DNA from: Dasytiphilus stammeri_K
GTDB taxonomy: Bacteria; Pseudomonadota; Gammaproteobacteria; Enterobacterales; Enterobacteriaceae
DNA: 64,000 nucleotides
Assembly: GCA_041944835.1 (NCBI GenBank)
Contig: CP145879.1
Coordinates: forward strand, 62,001-126,000
Reading direction: 5' to 3'
Below the pieces are notes generated by a model. That model was not told where the DNA came from, did not search any database, and saw only the letters and a program-made list of their open reading frames with translations. Within the stretch, counting starts at the first letter, position 1. Each line of letters begins with the position of its first letter. This document shows positions 1-8,744 of the stretch, in pieces. A program made the position numbers and the translations under genes.

Positions 1-284
1 CGACCATGTCCTATATTACAGAATGGGCAACGTCGGGTGCAAATATCACCTAAAATGAGAAAAGTAACTTTACCTTGATTAAAGCATTCTGAAAGGTTAG
101 GACAGGAAGCTTCTTCACAAACCGAATGCAAACCATTTTGACGCATTAATACTTTTATACTTAATAAACGTTTAGAATCAGTCGGAAATTTTATTCTTAA
201 CCATTTGGGTTTATTAGGATTAGGAGTATTATTATCTTCTTTGTCTAAGACTACTTTTTCCGTATTGCGATATTTAGCTATCAT
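1..284 (-). CDS. lipA: Lipoyl synthase LipA, N-terminal part (runs off window)
   Basis: Radical-SAM enzyme that inserts two sulfurs into protein-bound octanoyl groups to form lipoyl cofactor. Only the first 94 residues lie in the window; the gene continues past base 1. Both iron-sulfur signatures are visible: the auxiliary cluster cysteines C56, C61 and C67 (CEEASCPNLSEC) and the radical-SAM CxxxCxxC at C82, C86 and C89 (CTRRCPFC). The ATG at 284 gives an N terminus of LipA type, with the conserved PKWLRIKFP segment at about residues 26-34. It lies just downstream of lipB in the same direction, as in E. coli but with ybeD and neighbours gone. Its substrate in this window is SucB. Identification is firm; the C-terminal half cannot be assessed. 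Confidence 0.95.
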   Translation of the reverse strand, partial: MIAKYRNTEKVVLDKEDNNTPNPNKPKWLRIKFPTDSKRLLSIKVLMRQNGLHSVCEEASCPNLSECFNQGKVTFLILGDICTRRCPFCNIGHG

Positions 285-363
285 TATTATTACTAATATA
301 TGTATTTATAAAAATATATACAATATACAAAATAATATTTCAATGATTATTATTATGTATAAT

Positions 364-978
364 CTAGAAATAACTGATAAACTTTTTAAGTAATATAGGA
401 TATACTTCTAATAGTGTAATTTCCTGCTGAAAATTACTTAATTGTGTCATTTTAAGATCCGGAAATCCACAGGGATTGATCCGTGTAAAAGGTGATAAAT
501 CCATATTAATATTCAATGCCAAACCATGCAGAGAACATCCATTTTTAATGCGTAATCCAAATGAGCATATTTTTTTATCATCTATATAAATGCCTGGTGC
601 ATTAGCATGCATATAAGATTCAATATTAAAATATTTTAAGGTATTAATAACTGCTTGCTCTATAATAGTTAATAATTGTCGTACACTGAGTTTTCTACGT
701 TTTAAATCAATCATAATATACATAATTAATTGACCCGGACCATGATACGTTATTTTACCGCCGCGATCAGTTTGTAATAAAGCAATCTCATCAATGAAAT
801 TAGTATGCTGTTTTTCAGCCTTTCCTTGCGTAAAAATTGGAAAATGTTCAACTACCCATAACTCATCAGCTGTTTTTGAGTTACGTTGGTTAGTAAAATG
901 ATGCATGGCATCAGAAACTAATATCCAATGTTGCAACCCTAGATAGCGAATAATAAAATTTGTTTGCATACAATTCAT
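364..978 (-). CDS. lipB: Octanoyltransferase LipB
   Basis: Transfers octanoate from acyl carrier protein to the lipoyl domains of 2-oxoacid dehydrogenases, the first step of endogenous lipoate synthesis. 204 residues against about 213 in E. coli. Visible family landmarks are RGGKITYHGPGQ at 72-83, the KKICSFGLRI block with the catalytic lysine at about 135-136, HGLALNINMDL at 151-161, and the acyl-carrying cysteine C170 in INPCG. The C terminus is slightly shorter than in E. coli. Translation may start at M1 or at M4; M1 is used here. It precedes lipA with a 79 bp gap, so the pair probably shares a transcript. Confidence 0.96.
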   Translation of the reverse strand: MNCMQTNFIIRYLGLQHWILVSDAMHHFTNQRNSKTADELWVVEHFPIFTQGKAEKQHTNFIDEIALLQTDRGGKITYHGPGQLIMYIMIDLKRRKLSVRQLLTIIEQAVINTLKYFNIESYMHANAPGIYIDDKKICSFGLRIKNGCSLHGLALNINMDLSPFTRINPCGFPDLKMTQLSNFQQEITLLEVYPILLKKFISYF

Positions 979-1003
979 TGATAATCATCCGAATTAGATT
1001 TTT

Positions 1004-2017
1004 TCATTCAGGATAACTTAATAATAATGAGATTTTTTCTAATTTCATCCATAATAATGGTATTTTTTCATGATATTCTTTTAGGGATACTTCAATTTCT
1101 GCCAATAAGCAAAGAGATTTTTGAATCTGGTCTCTATTTAACCTTTGTAATGCTTTATTAAATAACATCTGACGTTTATATATAATTTTGTACTGATCAA
1201 ATAAAAATTTCAATGGTGTTATACTAATTTTGAGTTGAAGTATGATAATTAAATGATGTTGCAAAATATAACACAATGAAGATATTTCATTTCCTTGTTT
1301 ACGTAATTGACGGATAATATGAAAAGCACGTTCAGAATCTCCTGTTAATACAGCTTCCACCCAATGAATATTTTCAAAATGTGCCATATCATTTAAAATA
1401 TTTCTTATTCGTGAGAGTGTTACTATCCCATCTGGAAAAAGTAAAGCTAATATTTCTAGCATTTGAACTAATGCTAATAAATTTCTCTCATAGTTATAAC
1501 ATATCCAGTTCAGAGCATCTTTTTCGATTTTTAATCGCATTTTTTCGGCTCTTTTACAAATCCATCTAGGTAATTGAGATCTTTCAGGCGTGTTACAATA
1601 AACCACAACTACATTGGTTTTTAATAAAGCAAACCAAGAACTTTTTTGGTTGGTTATTATAATAATTAGTATTATATTAAGATGTAAACGCAATAATTCT
1701 ATTAGAGAGAATAATTTTTCTTGCCATAAATAAATAAATTTTTTATCAGATAAAATTAATTGTAAAATACGTCTTGTAGTAAATAAGCTTTGCTTCTTAA
1801 AATTATTTAAGACCTCATTCCAATCACTTTGTAGCTTTAAAATAACATTATAATATTCATAAAAACCTAATTCACGAGCATGTTTACGTATGATTTTTTC
1901 ACTTTCTTTTAATAAAAAAGGATCTTGTCCAGCTAAAATATAGCACCTATAACTGAATTTATTTTTTTCCAGATATAAATCAAGTTGTTCCGAATAAATT
2001 TTTATCATTTTAAGCAA
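1004..2017 (-). CDS. holA: DNA polymerase III delta subunit HolA
   Basis: Delta subunit of the clamp-loader complex, which opens the beta sliding clamp for loading on primed DNA. 337 residues, close to the 343 of E. coli. The N terminus (YILAGQDPFLLKESEKIIR, about 27-45) is the nucleotide-fold motif typical of delta, followed by a poorly conserved, lysine-rich body as expected of this fast-evolving subunit. It starts 5 bp after leuS; lptE, which lies between them in E. coli, is absent. Downstream, the genes normally between holA and lipB (nadD, rlmH, mrdA, mrdB, rlpA, dacA, ybeD) are all missing. Assigned from the N-terminal motif, length and position after leuS. Confidence 0.9.
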   Translation of the reverse strand: MLKMIKIYSEQLDLYLEKNKFSYRCYILAGQDPFLLKESEKIIRKHARELGFYEYYNVILKLQSDWNEVLNNFKKQSLFTTRRILQLILSDKKFIYLWQEKLFSLIELLRLHLNIILIIIITNQKSSWFALLKTNVVVVYCNTPERSQLPRWICKRAEKMRLKIEKDALNWICYNYERNLLALVQMLEILALLFPDGIVTLSRIRNILNDMAHFENIHWVEAVLTGDSERAFHIIRQLRKQGNEISSLCYILQHHLIIILQLKISITPLKFLFDQYKIIYKRQMLFNKALQRLNRDQIQKSLCLLAEIEVSLKEYHEKIPLLWMKLEKISLLLSYPE

Positions 2018-2022
2018 TAAGA

Positions 2023-4560
2023 TTATTTACTTGTTACTATCAAATTTATTAACTTATCTGCAACATAAATAGTTCGATGCAATCTCAATCCTTTGCCTGT
2101 CATAAATTTAGATACTCGCTTATCTTCGATAGCTATTTCCTGTATTTGTTCCTTAGTTGCGTTTTTCCATACTAAGATTTTACTACGTACTCTGCCATTG
2201 ATTTGGACTATAATCAACTTATCTTTTTTTATTAATGCTTGTTTATCTACTTGTGGCCATTTTGCATGATCAATAGTCACATCTTCTCCATATATTGCTT
2301 GCCATAATACAAAACAAATATGTGGTGTGAAAGGATATAACATTAATATAATCGCTGTTATTGCTTCCTGCAATATAGATCTATCTGGTTCGCTCTTTTT
2401 ATTTGCCCTACTTAACTTGTTTGTTAATTCCATAATAGCAGCAATAGCTGTATTGAAAGTTTGTCTCTGATCAATATCATTAGTTACTTTAGCAATAGTT
2501 TTATGTAGTTCATAACGTAAATATTTTTGATTTTCATCTAATGTCGTGTTCTCAACAACCGAATTAGTTGATCCTTGTTTAATATGATTAAATACTAAAG
2601 TCCAAACACGTTTCAAAAAACGATAGCATCCTTCTATACCGGAATCGCTCCAATAAAGCGGCATTTCTGCAGGCGCCACAAACATTAAAAATAAACGTAC
2701 ACTATCTGCACCATATTGTTCAATCATTTTATTTGGATCAATACCGTTATTCTTGGATTTTGACATTTTACTGATACCCGCATAAACTAATTCTCTTCCC
2801 CTGTTATCTGTAGCTTTTATAATTTTACCCTTTTTATCACGGGTAATAGTGACATTCAAAGGAGAAATCCATTGACGTTCTCCAGTTTTTTCCACATGAT
2901 AAAAAGTATCTGCTAGTACCATTCCTTGGCATAATAAACGTTGAGCTGGTTCATCAGTATTAACTAAACCAGCATCACGAAGCAATTTATGATAAAATCG
3001 AAAATACATTAAGTGCATAATAGCATGCTCAATTCCACCTATATACTGATCTATAGGTAACCAATAATTTGCTGCGGCCGGATCTAACATTCCTTGATAA
3101 TAGTGAGGACAGGTATAACGTGCATAATACCAAGAAGATTCCATAAAAGTATCAAAAGTATCTGTTTCTCTTTGTGCTGGTGTACCTTGAATAATTATGT
3201 TTCTCCATGCTTCGTCAGTTTTGAGCGGACTGGTTACACCATCCGGAATTCTCTTTTCTGGTAGAACTACTGGTAGATCTTCTTCTGCTACTGGAAAATA
3301 TTGAGCATCCAGTCTAATCATAGGAATAGGAGCACCCCAATAACGCTGACGAGAAACTCCCCAATCACGTAGATGATAGTTGACTTTATGTTTGGCTAAA
3401 CCTTTTTCTATAAGATTTTTAATAATTTCATCTGACTCTGCTGAGATACCACTAATTGATAAATTAGTGGTGGTATTATCATCAAGTGTAACTTGTTTAA
3501 TGGGTAGATTATATTTAATAGCAAATTTCCAATTATGCGGATTAGTAGTTATCATAATACCATCACTTCCATTTTCACAATATATAAAATTAACTATCCA
3601 AATTGGTAATGGTTTATTAGTAATTGGATTAAGAGCAAATAATCCTGTATCTATTCCTACTTTTTCTATAGTTGCGATTTCTGATTCACTAACTGGAATA
3701 CTGCAATATTTTTTCAGAAAAATTTCCCAGCCGAGGATGGTTGTCGCTTCCTCCATAGCGAGAGGATGATTTAGAGCAATAGCAATACCAGTGATACGCA
3801 TAATAGTATCGGGTCGTGTAGTATATACAGTAATGGTTTTTTTTGATCCAATAACCGAGAATGTTATTTCTATTCCTTGTGAATGTCCAATCCAATTACG
3901 TTGCATAGTTTTAACTTTTTCAGGCCAATATTTAAGGGTTTTTAATCCATTAAGCAGTTCATCAGCATATGCAGTGATTCTGATAAACCATTGATAAATT
4001 TTTCTATTTTCCAATTTGGTATCACAACGCCAACAACACCCATTTACTACTTGCTCATTGGCTAATACAGTTTGATCTTTAGGACACCAATTCACCATTG
4101 AAGACTTTCTATATACTAGTCCTTTTTTATATAACTGAATAAAAAACCATTGTTCCCAACGATAATATTCAGGATTACATGTGATTAATTCTCTACTCCA
4201 ATCATAGCTAAATCCTAGTAATTGAAGTTGTTTTTTCATATAATGAATATTGCTATAGGTCCAATCTGCCGGAGCCGTTTTATTTTTTATAGCAGCATTT
4301 TCTGCTGGTAAACCAAATGCATCCCAACCAATAGGATATAGTACATTTTTTCCTAGCATTCGCTGATATCTAGCAATGACATCACCAATTGTATAATTAC
4401 GAACATGACCCATATGTAAAGTACCAGATGGATATGGTAGCATAGATAAACAATAGTATTTTTCCTTACCTTCTACTTCTGTTACATTAAAGGTCTTATT
4501 CATTTTCCAATAAGATTGAACATATGATTCGATTTCTTGCGGTCGATATTGATTTTGCAT
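2023..4560 (-). CDS. leuS: Leucyl-tRNA synthetase LeuS with eroded editing site
   Basis: Class I aminoacyl-tRNA synthetase charging tRNA-Leu. 845 residues against 860 in E. coli. The synthetic core is intact: HMGH at 49-52, KMSKS at 598-602, and tRNA-contacting C-terminal regions align end to end. The inserted CP1 editing domain (about 225-400) is another matter. The threonine-rich TTRPDT motif (247-252) remains, but the segment that in E. coli reads GHDQRD, holding the universally conserved aspartate, is replaced at about 329-350 by a sequence without that motif and about two residues shorter. The enzyme should charge leucine but probably cannot hydrolyse mischarged tRNA well. The gene heads a leuS-holA unit. 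Confidence 0.97.
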   Translation of the reverse strand: MQNQYRPQEIESYVQSYWKMNKTFNVTEVEGKEKYYCLSMLPYPSGTLHMGHVRNYTIGDVIARYQRMLGKNVLYPIGWDAFGLPAENAAIKNKTAPADWTYSNIHYMKKQLQLLGFSYDWSRELITCNPEYYRWEQWFFIQLYKKGLVYRKSSMVNWCPKDQTVLANEQVVNGCCWRCDTKLENRKIYQWFIRITAYADELLNGLKTLKYWPEKVKTMQRNWIGHSQGIEITFSVIGSKKTITVYTTRPDTIMRITGIAIALNHPLAMEEATTILGWEIFLKKYCSIPVSESEIATIEKVGIDTGLFALNPITNKPLPIWIVNFIYCENGSDGIMITTNPHNWKFAIKYNLPIKQVTLDDNTTTNLSISGISAESDEIIKNLIEKGLAKHKVNYHLRDWGVSRQRYWGAPIPMIRLDAQYFPVAEEDLPVVLPEKRIPDGVTSPLKTDEAWRNIIIQGTPAQRETDTFDTFMESSWYYARYTCPHYYQGMLDPAAANYWLPIDQYIGGIEHAIMHLMYFRFYHKLLRDAGLVNTDEPAQRLLCQGMVLADTFYHVEKTGERQWISPLNVTITRDKKGKIIKATDNRGRELVYAGISKMSKSKNNGIDPNKMIEQYGADSVRLFLMFVAPAEMPLYWSDSGIEGCYRFLKRVWTLVFNHIKQGSTNSVVENTTLDENQKYLRYELHKTIAKVTNDIDQRQTFNTAIAAIMELTNKLSRANKKSEPDRSILQEAITAIILMLYPFTPHICFVLWQAIYGEDVTIDHAKWPQVDKQALIKKDKLIIVQINGRVRSKILVWKNATKEQIQEIAIEDKRVSKFMTGKGLRLHRTIYVADKLINLIVTSK

Positions 4561-4625
4561 AATTGTAATCCAATCTGAATCTGGTTATTGTTATCTAAAA
4601 ATAATATCCGTTTATTTGGTTTACA

Positions 4626-5093
4626 TTACACATAAGGATCTAAATATCCCAAATCCAACATTATTCGAGTTTCTATTATTTCCATTTTATTTGCATCATT
4701 ATCACCATGATGATTATATCCTAACAAATGTAAACTACCGTGAATAACAATATGAGCCCAATGTGATTTAAGAGATTTTTGTTGTTCTTGTGCTTCTTCT
4801 TCTAGAAGAGAACTACATATAACAAGATCTCCAAGTAAATACTTGGTAGTTTTTTTATTTAAAAAAGGTTGATCAAAAGAAAAAGATAATATGTTTGTGG
4901 GTTGGTTCTTCTTTCGATAACGAAAATTTAAGATCTGACTCTCAATTTTATCTACTAAACGAATTGTAATCTTCTTTTTACCAGGAGAGAGAGATAAAAC
5001 TGCTTCTAACCATTTCTGGAAATCCAATTTTTTTGGAATAAAAACGTTTTTTTTTCTACAAACTTTTTGTAGCTGAAATTTTATCAAGCTCAT
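4626..5093 (-). CDS. ybeY: Endoribonuclease YbeY, rRNA maturation
   Basis: Zinc-dependent single-strand RNase used in 16S rRNA 3'-end maturation and late 30S quality control. 155 residues, as in E. coli. The metal-binding signature HGSLHLLGYNH is complete, with ligands H118, H122 and H128. Upstream NILSFSF at about 68-74 is the conserved beta-strand of the family. In E. coli ybeZ (phoH-like) lies between miaB and ybeY; here ybeY follows miaB after 22 bp and ybeZ is gone. A run of nine T (nine A in the mRNA) sits near the 5' end of the gene. Confidence 0.95.
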   Translation of the reverse strand: MSLIKFQLQKVCRKKNVFIPKKLDFQKWLEAVLSLSPGKKKITIRLVDKIESQILNFRYRKKNQPTNILSFSFDQPFLNKKTTKYLLGDLVICSSLLEEEAQEQQKSLKSHWAHIVIHGSLHLLGYNHHGDNDANKMEIIETRIMLDLGYLDPYV

Positions 5094-5115
5094 TTAAATT
5101 GACGAGATACTTTTT

Positions 5116-6438
5116 TCACTGTATCTCTCCCCTTAGAGAATTTGGACAAACTTCAGTAATTTTTATATTAACAAATTTACCAATTATTTCGGGAGGACCA
5201 TTAAAATTAACTACACGATTATTTGCTGTTCTACCTGATATTTCTAAAATATTTTTGCGTGAAAATCCATCAACAAGAATTCGTTGTACAGTCCCTAGCA
5301 TGCGACGACTCCAAGACATTGCTTGCTGATTAAGAAGTGCTTGTAATAAATATAATCGATCTTTTTTTTCTTCTTCAGAAGTATTATCGTTCATAGCCAA
5401 AGCTGCCGCGGGAGTTCCAGGTCTAGGAGAATAAATAAAACTAAAACTCATATCAAAATCAATATCTCTTATTAGTTGCATGGTAGATTCAAAATCTTCC
5501 TCGGTTTCACCCGGAAAACCAACAATAAAATCTGAACTTATATTAATATCAGGACGTGCCGATCGTAATTTATGAATGAGTTTTTTGTAGTGTGAGGATG
5601 TATATCCTCTCCTCATTAACTTAAGGATACGATCGGAACCACTTTGTACTGGCAAATGTAAAAAACTTACTAATTTTTCAAGATAACTATAAGTTTCAAT
5701 AATATCATCAGTGAAATGTCTCGGGTGACTAGTAACAAATCTAATACGATCTATTCCATCAATAGATGCTACCAGACGTAATAGATCAGAAAATGAGCAT
5801 GGTTTATCATAATATGCATTAACATTTTGTCCTAACAAAGTAACTTCTCTTACTCCTTGTTTTGCTAGATTAGATATCTCTAATAGAATATCGTTACATG
5901 AACGACTGATTTCTTTACCACGTGTATAAGGTACAATACAGAAAGAACAAAATTTATTGCATCCTTCCATAATAGAAATCCCAGCGGTCGGACCTTGATT
6001 GGTTGTAGTAATTATATGATTAGATAAGTAATCAAATTTATTTCCAGGAAAACTGACATCTACAATATGATTATGCGAACTAATTACATTATTAATCATC
6101 TTTGGTAGATGATGTATCGTTTGTGGTCCAAATATAATATTAACATGACTAGCGCGATGAAGAATTTGTTTTCCTTCTTTTGCAGCTACACAACCTCCAA
6201 CTCCGATAATGAGTTGCGGATTATTTTTTTTTAATGCTTTCCATCGTCCTAGTTGATGAAAAACTTTTTCTTTAGCTTTTTCGCGTATAGAACAAGTATT
6301 CAATAATAAAAGATCGGCTTCTTCTGCTATTGGAGTAAGCGAATAACCATGCGTTTCTTTAAGTAAAGTGGCAATTTTAGATGAATCATATTCATTCATC
6401 TGACAGCCCCAAGTTTTAATATGCAATTTTTTTTTCAT
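5116..6438 (-). CDS. miaB: tRNA-2-methylthio-N6-dimethylallyladenosine synthase MiaB
   Basis: Radical-SAM methylthiotransferase that modifies A37 of tRNAs reading codons that begin with U. The start chosen (base 6438, MKKKLHIKTWGCQMNEY) matches the family N terminus; an in-frame ATG 15 codons upstream would put non-conserved sequence in front. 440 residues. Auxiliary-cluster cysteines C12, C49 and C83 and the radical-SAM triad C160, C164, C167 (CNKFCSFC) are present, followed by a TIM-barrel region with GFPGETEEDF and a C-terminal TRAM-like domain. It lies 46 bp downstream of the Met-Leu-Gln-Gln tRNA operon and may be read through from it. Flavodoxin and its reductase, likely electron donors, are in the same window. 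Confidence 0.97.
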   Translation of the reverse strand: MKKKLHIKTWGCQMNEYDSSKIATLLKETHGYSLTPIAEEADLLLLNTCSIREKAKEKVFHQLGRWKALKKNNPQLIIGVGGCVAAKEGKQILHRASHVNIIFGPQTIHHLPKMINNVISSHNHIVDVSFPGNKFDYLSNHIITTTNQGPTAGISIMEGCNKFCSFCIVPYTRGKEISRSCNDILLEISNLAKQGVREVTLLGQNVNAYYDKPCSFSDLLRLVASIDGIDRIRFVTSHPRHFTDDIIETYSYLEKLVSFLHLPVQSGSDRILKLMRRGYTSSHYKKLIHKLRSARPDINISSDFIVGFPGETEEDFESTMQLIRDIDFDMSFSFIYSPRPGTPAAALAMNDNTSEEEKKDRLYLLQALLNQQAMSWSRRMLGTVQRILVDGFSRKNILEISGRTANNRVVNFNGPPEIIGKFVNIKITEVCPNSLRGEIQ

Positions 6439-6484
6439 GATTACTACTACTAATTTAAATTTAGGATAATAAGTATTATTCATA

Positions 6485-6556
6485 CTGGGATACTAGGATT
6501 CGAACCTAGGAGTGGCGGAATCAGAATCCGCTGCCTTACCACTTGGCTATATCCCA
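6485..6556 (-). tRNA. tRNA-Gln (CTG)
   Basis: Last tRNA of a four-tRNA operon. The 7 bp acceptor stem pairs TGGGATA with TATCCCA, the discriminator is G, and the anticodon loop TTCTGAT places CTG as anticodon. CCA is not encoded. Close to E. coli glnV/glnX. Confidence 0.95.
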
Positions 6557-6567
6557 TAAGATCTTGA

Positions 6568-6639
6568 CTGGGGTACCAGGATTCGAACCTGGGAATGCCG
6601 GGATCAAAACCCGGTGCCTTACCGCTTGGCTATACCCCA
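6568..6639 (-). tRNA. tRNA-Gln (TTG)
   Basis: Acceptor TGGGGTA pairs with TACCCCA; the anticodon loop TTTTGAT gives TTG; discriminator G; CCA not encoded. Eleven bases separate it from the following Gln(CTG) gene. Corresponds to E. coli glnU/glnW. Confidence 0.95.
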
Positions 6640-6663
6640 ATGTAAATAAATTCGTCACTCTTT

Positions 6664-6754
6664 TGGTGCGGAAGGCGAGATTTGAACTCGCATACTTCTA
6701 ATAAAGAGTGCCAAACCCTAAATCTGGTGCGTCTACCAATTCCGCCACTTCCGC
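6664..6754 (-). tRNA. tRNA-Leu (TAG)
   Basis: Long class II tRNA with a variable arm. Acceptor GCGGAAG pairs with CTTCCGC, the anticodon is TAG, and the 3' CCA is encoded (complement of 6664-6666). Matches E. coli leuW in both sequence pattern and position between the Met and Gln tRNAs. Confidence 0.95.
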
Positions 6755-6786
6755 ACAAACAAATATAATAAATTTAAAGTAGTGGG

Positions 6787-6860
6787 TGGCTACGACGGGA
6801 ATTGAACCTGTGACCCCAGCGTTATGAGTGCTGTGCTCTAACCAACTGAGCTACGTAGCC
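6787..6860 (-). tRNA. tRNA-Met (CAT), elongator
   Basis: First gene of the operon. Acceptor GGCTACG pairs with CGTAGCC; the anticodon loop CTCATAA gives CAT. The GGCTACG acceptor and D-arm match elongator tRNA-Met (E. coli metT) rather than initiator tRNA, which would have a mismatch at position 1-72. CCA not encoded. Confidence 0.95.
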
Positions 6861-6906
6861 AACCAACATTTATTTATTATATTTTATTTTTTGATATAAT
6901 CCATTC

Positions 6907-6936
6907 ATTATGCGCAACTAATCATATTAGCGTCAA
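6907..6936 (-). promoter_or_regulatory. Sigma70-type promoter of the Met-Leu-Gln-Gln tRNA operon
   Basis: On the minus strand TTGACG (6936-6931) and CATAAT (6912-6907) are separated by 18 bp, a near-consensus -35/-10 pair. The predicted start lies about 40 bases upstream of tRNA-Met. Position and fit to consensus support it; no transcript evidence is available. Confidence 0.6.
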
Positions 6937-7006
6937 TAAATTTTTCCTAATATTTTTAGTTTATTGTTCTTATACTTATATATTTTAAAATATGGTGATT
7001 TATCTC

Positions 7007-8677
7007 ATGAAGAAAAGAACATTTAGTAGTAATTTTATTAGGCAAAGAGTTAACAAAGACTTAGAAATAGGAAACTATAAAATCGTACGTACTCGATTTC
7101 CACCTGAACCTAATGGTTATTTACACATTGGGCATGCTAAAGCAATCTGCCTGAATTTTGAATTAGCAAGAGATTATCAAGGGGAATGCAATTTACGTTT
7201 AGATGATACTAATCCCGTCAAAGAAAATCAAGAATATGTAGAATCTATTAAAAAAGATGTGCACTGGTTGGGTTATCAGTGGAGTGGAGAGGTACGTTTT
7301 TCGTCGAATTATTTCGAGCAGTTATATAATTATGCCGTTGAACTAATAAATAAAGGATTAGCTTATGTTGATGAATTAACTTATACCCAAATTCGTGAAT
7401 ATAGAGGAACTCTGACTACATCAGGAAAAGAGAGCCCTTATCGTACTCGTAGTATAAAATCTAATCTGCATCTTTTTGAAAAAATGCGTAATGGGGAATT
7501 TGCAGAAGGAGCTGCATGTCTGCGGGCTAAAATTGATATGCATTCCAATTTTATTATCATGCGTGATCCAGTGTTATATCGAATAAAATTTGCTTATCAT
7601 CACCAAACCGGTAAAACATGGTGTATTTATCCTATGTATGATTTTAGTCATTGTATTTCAGATGCTATTGAGGGAATTACACACTCTTTATGTACACTTG
7701 AATTTCAAGATAATAGAGAGTTGTATAACTGGATACTAAAAAATATTAGTATTAATTGTCATCCTCGACCAAAACAATATGAATTTTCTAGATTAAATTT
7801 GGAAAATGCTGTGATTTCAAAACGCAAAATGAAGATGTTGGTATTGAAAAATATTGTTGATCGTTGGGATGATCCTCGCTTATTAACAATTTCTGGATTA
7901 CGTCGTAGGGGTTACACACCATCTTCAATTATAGAATTTTGTCGTCGGATTGGCGTGACTAAGAAGGATAGTTTAGTTAAAATGGCTTTATTAGAAGCAT
8001 GCATCCGTGAAGATTTAAATAAAAATGCCCCACGTACTATGGCAGTTTTGAGACCATTAAAAATAGTATTAGAGAATCTTCCTTTGGATTATACAGAAAT
8101 CCTGACAATGAGGAAACATCCCACTAGGCCTGAAATGGGTTACAGAAAGGTACCTTTTAGTAGTGAAATCTATATAGATCGGAATGATTTTTGTGAAGTA
8201 ACAACTAATTCTCAATATAAAAGGTTAGTTTTAGGAGGGAAAGTAAGGTTAAGAAATGCTTATGTAATAAAAGCTGAACGTATCGTTAAAGATTCAAATA
8301 ATCATATTAGTTGTATTTACTGTAGTTGTGATATAAATACGCCTCAACCATACACATCTTCTGATGATAACAAAAAACTAGGAATTATTCATTGGGTTTC
8401 GGCTTTACATTGTTTACCAGCGGAGTTCCGTATTTATGAGCAATTATTTAATATTCCTAATCCTGATGCAACTGAGGATTTTTTATCAAAAATTAATCCT
8501 AATTCTCTATTTATTTGCCATGGTTTTATTGAGGTTGATCTCATGCGTGAAGAAAATAATAGTCATTATCAATTCGAACGCGAAGGATACTTTTGTATTG
8601 ATAGCCATGATTCTTCGATTAAGAATATTGTGTTTAATCTTATTGTTAAATTACGAGATACTTGGAAAAACAAGTAA
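7007..8677 (+). CDS. glnS: Glutaminyl-tRNA synthetase GlnS
   Basis: Class I synthetase charging tRNA-Gln, whose two isoacceptors are encoded just upstream on the other strand. 556 residues from the chosen ATG (E. coli 554); an in-frame ATG five codons earlier gives no family-like residues, and NFIRQ, the usual N-terminal motif, follows soon after the chosen start. HIGH is at 40-43 and the KMSKS equivalent is ISKRKM. The anticodon-binding beta-barrels align through to the C terminus (FEREGYFC, then LRDTW). A two-residue insertion is seen just before the QYEFSRLNLE motif relative to E. coli. Catalytic residues look intact. Confidence 0.97.
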   Translation: MKKRTFSSNFIRQRVNKDLEIGNYKIVRTRFPPEPNGYLHIGHAKAICLNFELARDYQGECNLRLDDTNPVKENQEYVESIKKDVHWLGYQWSGEVRFSSNYFEQLYNYAVELINKGLAYVDELTYTQIREYRGTLTTSGKESPYRTRSIKSNLHLFEKMRNGEFAEGAACLRAKIDMHSNFIIMRDPVLYRIKFAYHHQTGKTWCIYPMYDFSHCISDAIEGITHSLCTLEFQDNRELYNWILKNISINCHPRPKQYEFSRLNLENAVISKRKMKMLVLKNIVDRWDDPRLLTISGLRRRGYTPSSIIEFCRRIGVTKKDSLVKMALLEACIREDLNKNAPRTMAVLRPLKIVLENLPLDYTEILTMRKHPTRPEMGYRKVPFSSEIYIDRNDFCEVTTNSQYKRLVLGGKVRLRNAYVIKAERIVKDSNNHISCIYCSCDINTPQPYTSSDDNKKLGIIHWVSALHCLPAEFRIYEQLFNIPNPDATEDFLSKINPNSLFICHGFIEVDLMREENNSHYQFEREGYFCIDSHDSSIKNIVFNLIVKLRDTWKNK

Positions 8678-8744
8678 TTTTTATTATCATCTAATTAATT
8701 TTCGTATAATAATATAAAAAGTATCCTTTGCCTTTTGATATGTA

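Noticed and set aside
3380..3769. 129-codon frame antisense to leuS
   Set aside because: Lies wholly within leuS, with no ribosome site or family resemblance.
8436..8717. 93-codon frame overlapping the end of glnS
   Set aside because: Different frame in the conserved GlnS C terminus; leucine/isoleucine-rich from AT bias.
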